In this document: one piece after another, positions 1 to 8,538 of the stretch | Layout: every line of letters begins with the position of its first letter | Position numbering within the stretch: position 1 is the stretch's first letter | From: Armatimonadota bacterium | GTDB taxonomy: Bacteria > Armatimonadota > DTGP01 > JAKQQT01 | Length of the DNA: 64,000 nucleotides | Assembly (NCBI GenBank): GCA_036504095.1 | Contig: DASXVS010000031.1 | Coordinates: forward strand, 1-64,000 | Reading direction: 5' to 3' | The notes under the pieces: model-generated | The model's input: only the letters and a program-made list of their open reading frames with translations | Database searches by the model: none | Told to the model about the DNA's origin: nothing | Position numbers and translations under genes: made by a program

Positions 1-45
1 GCCACCCTCCAGCACCAGGCTCGCCAATCGTTTCCGTGACTGCAT
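1..45 (-). CDS. Start of an unidentified gene, cut by the window edge
   Basis: Read on the minus strand, an ATG at 45-43 opens a frame beginning MQSRKRLASLVLEGG that runs off the window edge. A good ribosome-binding sequence (AGGAGC) lies about eight bases upstream, which is the main reason for calling a gene from only 15 codons. The first residues are basic and then turn hydrophobic, which could be the start of a signal or membrane segment, but this is too short to judge. No function can be assigned. Confidence 0.4.
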   Translation of the reverse strand, partial: MQSRKRLASLVLEGG

Positions 46-382
46 AAGCGATTGCTCCTGAAATGGCATCCCACACCTCCCGAGCGAAGTGTAAAGGATG
101 TCTTGTCAGAAACTGTCCACCATCTATTGTCATCAGACAATTCTGGGGGACCAAGCGGGGGAGCGGTAATGATGAATTCAGAGTGATGAATGATGAATGG
201 CGGATGGAGCGCGGGCGCCTCGCCCGCATTCGGGTTCGACCCTGCTACCGCTTCGACAGAACCGCGCCAACAACAGCTTTTCAACGCTCGGTAATACGCC
301 CAACCTTACCCGTAAATTGGACGAGGCTCTTCACGAACAAAGCAGACTGCTGGTGAATTGAGTGTGTCATGCATGATCCATG
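46..382. other. Intergenic stretch with a simple-sequence word and a small hairpin
   Basis: No convincing gene was seen on either strand. Around 167-200 there is an ATGATGAATTCAGAG / GATGAATGATGAATGG word of the same style as the hairpin-forming intergenic words elsewhere in the window, but here only one arm is present. Close by, GCGGGCG-CCT-CGCCCGC (about 213-229) can form a short GC-rich hairpin. The rest is unremarkable. Confidence 0.4.
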
Positions 383-802
383 CTAACTATCTTCGCGCAG
401 AGTGCGCATGCGCCACCAGACACCCCAGAGCAACAAGACGGCATTCCATACAAAGAGCAGTCCGAACCGGTCAATCCGAAGGAGTTCAAGCCCCTGCCCC
501 AACTTAGCAGCAGGCGGAAGATCCGCCTGAATGAATAGCAGAGAGACCCAACCAAACAGCATCGTCGAGCAGATGAGACACGTCCGTGCTGCCGTACGGG
601 CATACCCGCCCCATGACAAACCACAGGTTAGTCCCGTGACGGCCCCCAGCAATATCCCTCCGAGTGCGGTAATGAGAAAGAAAATGGGCTCTTCGGACGC
701 AACGCCATTTGGCCTGAACGCGCGGTAGATGTAATACATCCCATTGAGTATGACCAGATAACCCAGAGCCGCACCGCCAAGTGTTCCGATGACGGCTTTC
801 AT
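383..802 (-). CDS. Small integral membrane protein, unknown function
   Basis: This encodes about 139 residues with several hydrophobic stretches: an N-terminal segment starting MKAVIGTLGGAALGYLVI, a second near FFLITALGGILLGAVTGLTC, a third near TCLICSTMLFGWVSLLFI, and a C-terminal one near FGLLFVWNAVLLLWGVWW. Four membrane spans are likely. The frame stays open further upstream, but ATG 802 is preferred because the membrane segment begins directly there and the upstream residues look non-coding. The family was not recognised. It lies downstream of the minus-strand transport block but is separated by about 135 bases, so co-transcription is uncertain. Confidence 0.6.
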   Translation of the reverse strand: MKAVIGTLGGAALGYLVILNGMYYIYRAFRPNGVASEEPIFFLITALGGILLGAVTGLTCGLSWGGYARTAARTCLICSTMLFGWVSLLFIQADLPPAAKLGQGLELLRIDRFGLLFVWNAVLLLWGVWWRMRTLREDS

Positions 803-937
803 ACCAGTACCCACTGCGCATGCCTCCAATGGACGCGACCTAATGGCACTCGGCCATACCCATAGTTGCCAGCGCCGCGCGTCCATCATGGACCCTCCGC
901 GTCTAGTCCGGGAATCGCCTGTTATTGGGTTTTGGAT

Positions 938-2302
938 TCAGCCCTTCAAGCCGGTGAGGGTTATCCCCTGGATGAAGTAGCGCTGGCAGAAGAAGAAGAC
1001 CATCAGCACCGGGAGCATCACCAGCGTGGACGCGGCCATCATATAGCCGTACTCGCCGCCGTGCACGCTCTGGTACAACTGCAACGCGTACGCGATGGGC
1101 ATCTTGGTCGGTGAAGAGATGTAGATCAACGGCCCCATGAAGTTGTTCCAACTGCCCATGAACGTCATGATCGCCACCGTGGCGAGCGCCGGACGCACGA
1201 GGGGGAGCATGATGGTCCAGTAGGTGCGCCAGTAGGAGCAGCCGTCAATCTTGGCCGCCTCCTCCAACTCGGATGGGATCGTCAGGAAGAACTGGCGCAG
1301 CAGGAACACGTTGAATGCGCCGCCTCCGAGGAACGCGCCGGCCCAGAGGGGCACCAGGGTATCGATGTAGCCAAGGCGCTGCCAGATGAGGAACTGCGGG
1401 ATCATGGTCACGGCGCCGGGCAGCATCATGGTGGCCAGCAGGAGCACGAACAGGCCGTCGCGTCCGGGCCAGCGCAGGCGGGCGAACGAGAAAGCGACCA
1501 TCGAGGCCGTTAGCAGCGTGCCGATGATGCTGAAGATCGTTATCTTCAACGTGTTGTTGAGGTAGACGAGGCCGTACCTGGTTTCCTCGGGCAGGTAATT
1601 GAGGCTCTCCGGGTAGTTCTCCCACACGAAGCCCGGTTTGAGGATGGGCTTCACCGCATCCGGCGAGACTTTGCTCTCCTTGCCCAATCGTCCCCCGGCG
1701 TAGACCGGCGCCACTAGAATCGTGTCCTCGAGGTCCTTCACCAATGCCCAGACGCCGGTGCGCGGGGAATTCGGGTCGTCCGGCGGGACGATGGTCTGTT
1801 GATCCGCCGACAGGGCGGAACCGGCGACGGTCACCAGGGCGAGTTTTTCGCCTTTGCCGTCGTCGATTTTGACCGGGCGACGCGGCATAAACCGGATCTC
1901 GTTCGTCAGGATGTCCGCATCGACCTTGAACGACGTGGAGACGAGCCACAGGAACGGCACCATGAAGATGATCGCGCCGGTGAGTAGGACGAGATGCAGG
2001 TACGCCTGGCGCTGGTCCTCGCGGCGTTCCTTGATCTGCGCGGGCGTCTGAGCGTGTGCGAGCTTTCGGCCGAGCAGCAGGATGACCGCCGCCGCGCAGG
2101 ATGAGGCGAGGAGGACGGGGACGGCATCGACGTGCGCCAGCCACGGCCAGGCCAGGAGCGCGGCAGATAACAGCATCGCCCCGATGCCGGCCGCGCCGGC
2201 GCCGCGCCGGATAACGTCACGAAGGGTGACGAGCCATAGCCCGATGGCGACGTAGGCGACGAAGACCTCGGCGACCCAGATCAACGGAAGCAGTTTATCC
2301 AA
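938..2302 (-). CDS. Carbohydrate ABC transporter permease, MalG/AraQ type
   Basis: This is the second membrane subunit of a type I (CUT1) sugar importer. The C-terminal half carries the family's cytoplasmic EAA loop (EEAAKIDGCSYWRTYWTIM followed by LPL, near residue 345), where the transport ATPase docks, and the usual membrane helices. At 454 residues it is much longer than the usual roughly 280. The extra length is an N-terminal section of about 95 residues with some three predicted helices, plus an insert of roughly 100 residues after the STSFK motif (about 120-230), probably periplasmic. It is the last gene of a minus-strand block starting with the binding protein-permease fusion at 6629. 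No ATPase gene is in the window, so a shared MsmK/UgpC-type ATPase probably energises it. Confidence 0.9.
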   Translation of the reverse strand: MDKLLPLIWVAEVFVAYVAIGLWLVTLRDVIRRGAGAAGIGAMLLSAALLAWPWLAHVDAVPVLLASSCAAAVILLLGRKLAHAQTPAQIKERREDQRQAYLHLVLLTGAIIFMVPFLWLVSTSFKVDADILTNEIRFMPRRPVKIDDGKGEKLALVTVAGSALSADQQTIVPPDDPNSPRTGVWALVKDLEDTILVAPVYAGGRLGKESKVSPDAVKPILKPGFVWENYPESLNYLPEETRYGLVYLNNTLKITIFSIIGTLLTASMVAFSFARLRWPGRDGLFVLLLATMMLPGAVTMIPQFLIWQRLGYIDTLVPLWAGAFLGGGAFNVFLLRQFFLTIPSELEEAAKIDGCSYWRTYWTIMLPLVRPALATVAIMTFMGSWNNFMGPLIYISSPTKMPIAYALQLYQSVHGGEYGYMMAASTLVMLPVLMVFFFCQRYFIQGITLTGLKG

Positions 2303-2385
2303 TGCTAGCCCTCAGAAGCGAGAAGTGAGAGTTGAGAAGTGAGAAGTGAGAGTTGAGAATTGAGAAGTGAGAAGTGAGAGTTGAG
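2303..2385. repeat. Direct array of GAGAAGTGAGAGTT words
   Basis: The gap between the deacetylase and the permease is almost wholly made of short direct words (GAGAAGTGAGAGTTGAGAAG-like, about 2318-2385). The same vocabulary recurs at 20149-20220, where it forms a perfect hairpin. Here no complementary arm is seen. Confidence 0.7.
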
Positions 2386-3279
2386 TTATCGCTTTCGCGG
2401 TTTCGGAAACGGGACGGTCCGGATCGGCGGGAGCGGCGTCTTTTTCTGCCAATCCCGAATGGCTCTCGGGCGGGAGGCGGCGTCCAATTCCGAGATCGTT
2501 ACGAACCGGTATCCCCTGGCCTTGAGCGCGTTCACGATGCGGGGTAACTGATCGATCGTCTCCTGCACGCCATCGTGGAAGAGGAGGATTCCGCCGTTCG
2601 ACGCGTGTTTCATCGTCCGCTCGAAAAGGAGATCCGGGGCGGGGTTCGCGTAATCCGCCGGATCGTCCGTATACATCACGATCGTCTTTCCCAGTTCTCG
2701 GCACGCCGTAATGACATCAGCGTCGTATTCGCCGCCCGGGGGGCGCAGATACGGGTCGGCGGGCTTTCCGGTAATCCGCGATATCACCGCATCGCAGGCG
2801 GCGATCTCGGGCGCGATTAGGTCCGGCATGACGTGATTCAGGCGGGCGTGGTGATAGGTGTGGTTGCTGACCTGGTGCCCGGCCGCGACCTCCGCCTTGA
2901 TCAGGTCCGGATTGAACTGGGCCTCTTCGCCGATCACAAAGAAAGTCGCGGGGATGTCCAGCTGTTTCAGCGCGGCGAGCAGGCCCGGGGTGAACAGGGG
3001 ATGCGGTCCGTCGTCGATCGTCAGCGCCAGCATCTTTCGCGACGCATCGCCGCGGTACAGCTTTTCGAATCGCCAGCCTTTGCGTCGCTCCACGGTGTCC
3101 TGCGCGATAATCTGGAGGTCGCTGAGATAATCGCGCTCCTGATCCTTCGCCGTGAGCTGGAGTTTGATGGGGTCCATCGTCGCGGCCAGATCGGGCGCGA
3201 ACGGGATCTGTGCGAACGCCACGGGCAGGCCGGCGAGGAAGAGAGCAGGCAGCAGGATTGTTCGGGTGTACTTCATCAT
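2386..3279 (-). CDS. Secreted polysaccharide deacetylase (NodB/CE4)
   Basis: This is a carbohydrate esterase family 4 protein, expected to remove N- or O-acetyl groups from a polysaccharide outside the cytoplasm. After a signal peptide (MMKYTRTILLPALFLAGL) the NodB motifs appear in order: TIDDGPHP (metal and base Asp pair), NHTYHHARL (H-T-x-x-H zinc ligands), RPPGGEYD, and ILLFHDG. The start at 3279 (or the adjacent ATG at 3276) is chosen because the signal peptide begins there and the upstream gene ends only a few bases before. It is paralogous to the next gene upstream (3284-4210), with which it is tightly coupled. The substrate is unknown; chitin-like or peptidoglycan glycans are possible. 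Confidence 0.9.
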   Translation of the reverse strand: MMKYTRTILLPALFLAGLPVAFAQIPFAPDLAATMDPIKLQLTAKDQERDYLSDLQIIAQDTVERRKGWRFEKLYRGDASRKMLALTIDDGPHPLFTPGLLAALKQLDIPATFFVIGEEAQFNPDLIKAEVAAGHQVSNHTYHHARLNHVMPDLIAPEIAACDAVISRITGKPADPYLRPPGGEYDADVITACRELGKTIVMYTDDPADYANPAPDLLFERTMKHASNGGILLFHDGVQETIDQLPRIVNALKARGYRFVTISELDAASRPRAIRDWQKKTPLPPIRTVPFPKPRKR

Positions 3280-3283
3280 CTGG

Positions 3284-4210
3284 CTACTCGGGGCGGGCCA
3301 TCGCGCGGCGCGGGGACTCAACGGCGCGCGCGTGTTCCCTCGGGCCGGCCGTCCGCTGAGCCCATTGAGTGGACGCGGAGAGCAGCCTGGCCTGGCTGTC
3401 CGGCGGGAGGTTTCGGCGCGCGTCCAGTTGTGAGATCGTCACGCAGCGGTAACCGCGTTCGTCCAGCGCGTTGAGCAGCGCGGGCAGTATCCGGATGGTC
3501 TGCTTCACGTTGTCGTGGAGAAGGATGATTCCGCCGGGCGCGATGCGCTTCAGAAGGCGGTCCAACAGGACCTTCTCCCCGACGTTCTTGAAGTCCTGCG
3601 GGTCATTCGTGTACATCACAGGCGTCTTCCCGAGTCGGCGGCACGTAGAAACGACGCTCTCATTGATCTCGCCGCCGGGAGGGCGGAAATAGCGGTCGGC
3701 GGGTCGTTTCAGAATCCGTTCGAGCATAACGTCGCAGGCTTCGATCTCGGGGCCGGCCATCTCGGGAATCACTTTGTTCAGGCGGGCGTGGTGGAACGTG
3801 TGGTTGCTCACCTGATGCCCGGCCGCGGCTTCGGCGAGGACCATGTCGGGATAACGTTCCGCCATTTCGCCGATGACAAAGAAGGTCGCTTTGGCGTGGT
3901 GCTGGGCCAGTATGCGCAGGATCAATGGCACGAACATCGGGTGCGGACCATCGTCGAACGTGAGGGCGATCTCCTTGCGGCCGCGATTTCCCCAGTAGAG
4001 TTTGTCGCCCGAGCCTGCTTCCTTCTTACCGGGCCGCTGCTGGGAGAGGATGTAAAGGTCCGTCTGGAGATCGCGCTCCTGGTCCACGACCGAGAGGGCC
4101 TCTTTCAGCGGGTCCGCCAACGGGTTGCGAAATGGGTGTGCGACCGCCCCGGTCCCGAGGGCCAGAAGGCTGCAAGTCGCGGCGAGGACAATGTGTCGAT
4201 AAATCGTCAT
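3284..4210 (-). CDS. Secreted polysaccharide deacetylase (NodB/CE4), second paralogue
   Basis: This second CE4 deacetylase has the same layout as its downstream neighbour: a signal peptide (MTIYRHIVLAATCSLLALG), a linker containing QERDLQTDLYILSQQ, which is also recognisable in the paralogue, and then the NodB domain with TFDDGPHP, NHTFHHARL, RPPGGEIN, YTNDPQDF and IILLHDN. All expected metal-binding and catalytic residues are visible. The C-terminal tail (about 30 residues) is basic and unlike the neighbour. It lies 22 bases after the transporter fusion gene and five before the next deacetylase, so all four genes look co-transcribed. That suggests surface trimming of a glycan before uptake. 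Confidence 0.9.
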   Translation of the reverse strand: MTIYRHIVLAATCSLLALGTGAVAHPFRNPLADPLKEALSVVDQERDLQTDLYILSQQRPGKKEAGSGDKLYWGNRGRKEIALTFDDGPHPMFVPLILRILAQHHAKATFFVIGEMAERYPDMVLAEAAAGHQVSNHTFHHARLNKVIPEMAGPEIEACDVMLERILKRPADRYFRPPGGEINESVVSTCRRLGKTPVMYTNDPQDFKNVGEKVLLDRLLKRIAPGGIILLHDNVKQTIRILPALLNALDERGYRCVTISQLDARRNLPPDSQARLLSASTQWAQRTAGPREHARAVESPRRAMARPE

Positions 4211-4232
4211 ACGTAATCAGTTCGTGCGGCGT

Positions 4233-6629
4233 TCAGTCGCCGTAGTGCACCCAGCGCTGGCTGAGTTTCAACTGGAAAAGGGTGATGATCATGATCACCA
4301 CGAAGAGTATCCACGCTAGCGCGCTGGCGTAGCCCATTTTGAAGTACTGGAACGCGTTCTGGAACAGGAGCACGACCGGCATCATGGTGGAATCGGCGGG
4401 CGCGCCGAGCGGGCCCGCGCCGCGCATGATATAGGCGATTTCGAAGATCTGCAGGCTTCCGATAACGCCCATCACGCCCAGGAAGAAGATGGTGGGAGAA
4501 AGCATCGGCAGCATCACGTTGCGGAACTTGCCCCACACTCCGGCACCGTCCAGTTCGGCCGCTTCATAGAGATGCTGCGGAATCCCCTGCAAGCCGGCCA
4601 GCCACAGGATCATGCCGCTTCCCGCGCCCCAGAGGCCCATCAGGATGAACGCCGGTTTTGACCAGTTTTCGTCGGCCATCCAGTTCGGCGCGGCCCAGCC
4701 AAACCATCTCGTTAGGGTCGCGCCCCACGCGTGGTCGATGATGCCGTACTGGGGGTTGAGGAGCCACAGCCAGAGGATGGCGTTGGCCACCACTGGGGCG
4801 ATGCTCGGCAGGTAGTACGCCGTGCGGTAATAGTGCATCCCCTTGACTTTGGCGTTCAATAGGAGCGCAATTGCGAGGCCGGCCATCATTGTGAGCGGAA
4901 TCCCGATGATGCTCATGAAGCCTGCGTTGTAGAAGGACTTCACGAGGATCGGACCATCGCCCGCCGGGCTCAGCAGCTCGCGGTAGTTGGCCAGGGCGAG
5001 CCACCGAGGCTCGTGGAGGACGTCGTACTCGCAAAACGAGAGCAGGATACTCATCAGGATGGGGCCTAGCGTGAACACGAGGAACCCGATGATCCATGGC
5101 GCGGCGAACAGGTAGGCCGCGCGCGTTTCCGCCCGCCCGTTCCGTCCCTGCGTGCGCATCTTCATCAACACCCAGCCGATGGCCAGGGCGATGAGCCCGA
5201 AACCGATGGCGGTGAGGGCCTGATACGCCCAACGGGGGACAACCGGCGAGTGCTCGCGCTCAAATGCCTTGTCGAGCTCCTTCTGCACGGCGATCTGTCC
5301 GGCCATGAGGGCATCGTGCGGGGTCATGCCGCGCAAAGACTCGTCCATTGCGCGGACGTGCTCGTCCCACAGCCTCTGCCCTACGAAGGTGACAGGGCGG
5401 AACTTGGAGACCTTCATCATGTCCATGAAGACCTTCATGGCGGCCAGCACGCGCGGGCGATTCGGGAGGAACTCCTTCATGATGGCCGCGTTCACAACTC
5501 TGTTCGCGCGCATCTGGGGCAGGAACGGTCGTCCCGCTTTGGCGTATCCTTCGCGCTGCGCGATCCATCGGATACGCTGACCCTCCAGGCTCTCGTCGAA
5601 CTTGATGAACTGCCAGGCCAGTTCCCGCTGGGCCGGGGACACTCCGACGGGAATGACCCACGAGAATCCGCCCGACCAGGTGATGTACGGAGGCTGTCCC
5701 TTGTATCGACCTTCCCCGCGCAGGCGCGCCGCGGGAACGGGCGCCGGCACAACGCCGAAGTCCAGCGTCGGGTTGTAGCGCAGGATGCTGTCCATGAACC
5801 AGTTGCCGTCGGTCTTCATCGCGACCTTGCCGGTAAGGAACGGGTCCATCGCGTTACCGCCGAAGCCGCTCTGGAACGCATCGACCTTCACGCGGCCGCC
5901 CACGAGGTTGGTCATATCGACGAAGAACTGCAGGGATTCGGTGGTATACGGATTGGCAAGCGTGCATTTTCGGCCGTCGGGGCTCATGAATTCGCCGCCT
6001 GCCTGCCAGGAATACATGTACAGCCATACGTTTCCGAAGTTGGGGATGAAGCCGATCTGCTTTATATCTCCCTGCTTGTCATTCTTCGTGAGCAGGGGGG
6101 CGAGCCGTTTCAGGTCTTCCCAGGTTTTCGGTGGATTGTCCGGGTCCAGTCCGGCGGCGCGGAAGAGGGATTTGTTGTAGTAGAGGGCGCGGTCATCCGT
6201 GCTGTCCGGTATTGCGTAGACGTGGCCTTTGTACACGGCCTCCATCCACGTGGAGGGATAGAATTCGTTCTTTCGGATTCCGTTTGGAAGCTTCTGGTCG
6301 CGCGCGATGAGATCGTCGAGGGTCTGGAAGGCGTCCCGTGATGCCCAGTCGCCGACGGTGAACCGGTCCTGCCGGACCAGATCCGGCGGCATGCCGCCGG
6401 CAATCGCCGTGGAGAGCTTCTGGGGGTCCATACCGCCCGCGCCCATGCTGAGGCGTTTGACCTTACAGTTGTATTTCTCTTCGAACGCGGACACTTCGCG
6501 GTCGAAGCCCATGGTGTTAAGGCTCTTCTCAAGTTCTGGTCCCCACATGGTGAGTGTGGGAACGGCACGCGCCTTCGCGGGAACGAGGAAGGGCAACGCC
6601 ACGAGGAACACGCAAGCAAGGTTTCTCAT
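4233..6629 (-). CDS. Fusion of sugar-binding protein and MalF-type ABC permease
   Basis: One 798-residue chain joins two normally separate importer subunits. Residues 1 to about 450 form an extracellular solute-binding protein: a signal peptide (MRNLACVFLVALPFLVPAKA), then the MalE-like lobe (TLTMWGPELEKSL, WEDLKRLAPLLTKND, KVAMKTDGNWF). After a membrane helix at about 460-480 (YQALTAIGFGLIALAIGWVL) comes a MalF-type permease (AAPWIIGFLVFTLGPILMSI) with an EAA loop near residue 690 (YEAAELDGAGVWGKFRNVM). The frame stays open far upstream through purH, but ATG 6629 starts the signal peptide. A TATATT box ends six bases before this ATG, so the transcript may be leaderless. The partner permease is at 938-2302. 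Confidence 0.9.
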   Translation of the reverse strand: MRNLACVFLVALPFLVPAKARAVPTLTMWGPELEKSLNTMGFDREVSAFEEKYNCKVKRLSMGAGGMDPQKLSTAIAGGMPPDLVRQDRFTVGDWASRDAFQTLDDLIARDQKLPNGIRKNEFYPSTWMEAVYKGHVYAIPDSTDDRALYYNKSLFRAAGLDPDNPPKTWEDLKRLAPLLTKNDKQGDIKQIGFIPNFGNVWLYMYSWQAGGEFMSPDGRKCTLANPYTTESLQFFVDMTNLVGGRVKVDAFQSGFGGNAMDPFLTGKVAMKTDGNWFMDSILRYNPTLDFGVVPAPVPAARLRGEGRYKGQPPYITWSGGFSWVIPVGVSPAQRELAWQFIKFDESLEGQRIRWIAQREGYAKAGRPFLPQMRANRVVNAAIMKEFLPNRPRVLAAMKVFMDMMKVSKFRPVTFVGQRLWDEHVRAMDESLRGMTPHDALMAGQIAVQKELDKAFEREHSPVVPRWAYQALTAIGFGLIALAIGWVLMKMRTQGRNGRAETRAAYLFAAPWIIGFLVFTLGPILMSILLSFCEYDVLHEPRWLALANYRELLSPAGDGPILVKSFYNAGFMSIIGIPLTMMAGLAIALLLNAKVKGMHYYRTAYYLPSIAPVVANAILWLWLLNPQYGIIDHAWGATLTRWFGWAAPNWMADENWSKPAFILMGLWGAGSGMILWLAGLQGIPQHLYEAAELDGAGVWGKFRNVMLPMLSPTIFFLGVMGVIGSLQIFEIAYIMRGAGPLGAPADSTMMPVVLLFQNAFQYFKMGYASALAWILFVVIMIITLFQLKLSQRWVHYGD

Positions 6630-6669
6630 ACTGCTAATATAGATAATTCGCGCTGGATGAGACAGAATA

Positions 6670-6693
6670 GTGGCCGGAGCATTAATCGGCCAC
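6670..6693. terminator. Hairpin between purH and the transporter fusion
   Basis: GTGGCCG, a ten-base loop and CGGCCAC form a perfect seven-base stem downstream of the purH stop (minus strand) and upstream of the fusion gene start. It could end purH transcription; no clear T-run follows. Confidence 0.4.
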
Positions 6694-6778
6694 CGGCTGA
6701 AAGCGCGAAGCACACAAGCGGGCGGCGGGGTTCGGGCTGGATTGCGGCCGCGTTCACCCCGCCGAACCGGTTTGGTGT

Positions 6779-8356
6779 TCAGTGCTTGAAGTGCCGGATG
6801 CCAGTGAACACGAGCGGCACCCCGTACTGATTGCACACCGCAATCACGTCCGCGTCCTTTGTGCTGCCACCCGGCTCGATGATAGCCTTCACGCCGCCCT
6901 TGATGGCGGCCTCCGGACCGTCCGGGAATGGGAAGAACGCGTCGGAAGCCAGCACGGCGCCTTCGGCGCGCTCCCCTGCCTGCTCCAGCGCGAGTTTGAC
7001 GCTGTTGACCCGGTTCATCTGCCCTGCGCCCGCGCCCACCAACTGGAACTCGCGAGCGATCACGATGGCGTTGGATTTCACGTGGCGCATCACCGTCCAG
7101 GCGAAAAGCATCTGCTCTATCTGCCCCGGCGCAGGCTGCGTCTCCGAAACGACCTTCAGATCCGCCGGCGTCAGCTCGATGCGGTCGGGCTCCTGAACCA
7201 GCATCCCCCCCAGCACGCGCTTGAAATCGAGATCCTTGTCCGTCACGGGCCGCCCGGCGCGCTCCGCGGTTGAGGACCAGTCCGGCACTTCGATCAACCG
7301 GACCGTTTTGCCCCAGGATTTCCGGTTGGCGAACCGGTCCAGCGCGGCGGCGCTGAATGAAGGCGCGAGGATGATGTCCCATTTCTGGTTCTTCTCGCAC
7401 AGGGCCGCCGCCGTGTCATCGTCCAGTTCGCGATTCACGGCCACGATGCCGCCGAAGGCCGACACAGGGTCGCCGGCGCGGGCGCGGACAAACGCCTCGA
7501 CAGGGGAGTCCGCTATGGCGCAACCGCACGGATTCGTGTGCTTGATGATGGCGCACGCGGGCTGCGTGAATGACATTACGACCCGCATCGCTGCGTCAGC
7601 GTCCTGGATGTTGTTGTAGGAGAGCTCGAGGCCGCTCAGAAGGCGCGCATCGGCCAACGTTGGCCCGGTGTAACCGGTCTGCCGGTAGAATGCCGCCTGC
7701 TGATGCGGATTTTCGCCGTAGCGCATTCCGAGCGCCTTGTCGAGGGTCAGAGTCAACCGTTCCGGGAACAGGCCTTCGCCGCCGAGGAACCGGGTGATGG
7801 CGGCATCGTACGCGGACGTGTGGGCGTACGCCTTGACCGCCAGCCGGCGGCGCAGGGCATCGGACAGCGAGCCATTCGCCTGTAGTTCCGCGAGGACCGT
7901 GGCATAGTCCGCCGGGTCCACGACGATCCCAACCGCGTTGTGATTCTTGGCGGCGCTGCGCACCATCGAGGGGCCGCCGATATCGATGTTCTCGATCGCT
8001 TCGTCCAGCGTCACGTCCGGATTGGCAACCGTCTTCTCAAAGGGGTAGAGGTTGACGACCACAAGGTCGATCGGTTCGATGCCCTTCTCGGCGATGGCGG
8101 CCATGTGCTCGGGTTTTCGCCGGTCCGCGAGGATGGCGCCGTGAATCGCCGGGTGAAGGGTTTTGACGCGGCCATCCATCATCTCGGGGAATCCAGTGAC
8201 CTTATCCACCGGCGTCACGGGGATGTCGGCGTCGGCGAGGGCGCGCGCAGTGCCTCCGGTGGACAGGATTTCGAAATGCAGATCGACGAGACCGCGCGCG
8301 AATTCCGCCAGGCCGGCCTTGTCCGAGACGCTCAATAGAGCTCGTCCAGTTTTCAT
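6779..8356 (-). CDS. purH: Bifunctional AICAR transformylase / IMP cyclohydrolase
   Basis: PurH performs the last two steps of purine synthesis: formylation of AICAR with 10-formyl-tetrahydrofolate, and ring closure to IMP. The N-terminal cyclohydrolase (MGS-like) domain starts MKTGRALLSVSDKAG and contains STGGTARAL and the KTLHPAIHG motif. The C-terminal transformylase domain carries the catalytic KHTNPCG. The chain ends near VFTGIRHFKH, as expected for the family, and 525 residues is the normal length. It is divergent from the histidine kinase gene. No other purine gene is nearby. Confidence 0.97.
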   Translation of the reverse strand: MKTGRALLSVSDKAGLAEFARGLVDLHFEILSTGGTARALADADIPVTPVDKVTGFPEMMDGRVKTLHPAIHGAILADRRKPEHMAAIAEKGIEPIDLVVVNLYPFEKTVANPDVTLDEAIENIDIGGPSMVRSAAKNHNAVGIVVDPADYATVLAELQANGSLSDALRRRLAVKAYAHTSAYDAAITRFLGGEGLFPERLTLTLDKALGMRYGENPHQQAAFYRQTGYTGPTLADARLLSGLELSYNNIQDADAAMRVVMSFTQPACAIIKHTNPCGCAIADSPVEAFVRARAGDPVSAFGGIVAVNRELDDDTAAALCEKNQKWDIILAPSFSAAALDRFANRKSWGKTVRLIEVPDWSSTAERAGRPVTDKDLDFKRVLGGMLVQEPDRIELTPADLKVVSETQPAPGQIEQMLFAWTVMRHVKSNAIVIAREFQLVGAGAGQMNRVNSVKLALEQAGERAEGAVLASDAFFPFPDGPEAAIKGGVKAIIEPGGSTKDADVIAVCNQYGVPLVFTGIRHFKH

Positions 8357-8538
8357 ATATTGCTCCAGTGTCGATTTGATTTGCGCCGTGTTCGCTTCGA
8401 CGCAATCGGGTAATTACTATTCATATGGGGTCGCGGCGACGCCGCAACACGGGCATGATGGCCGTTGGCCCCGTGAATGGGCAACTGCGGGACGTCGATG
8501 GACGACGCCGGCCATCGGGACGCATGGGGGATATTGGT

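Noticed and set aside
2832-4216. Plus-strand open frames opposite the deacetylase and other minus-strand genes
   Set aside because: They are shadows in high-G+C DNA with no recognisable domains or ribosome-binding sites; the minus-strand genes have clear family motifs.
4233-7400. A single 1055-residue protein covering the transporter fusion and part of purH
   Set aside because: The upstream 257 codons lie antiphase in purH, and a signal peptide begins at 6629.
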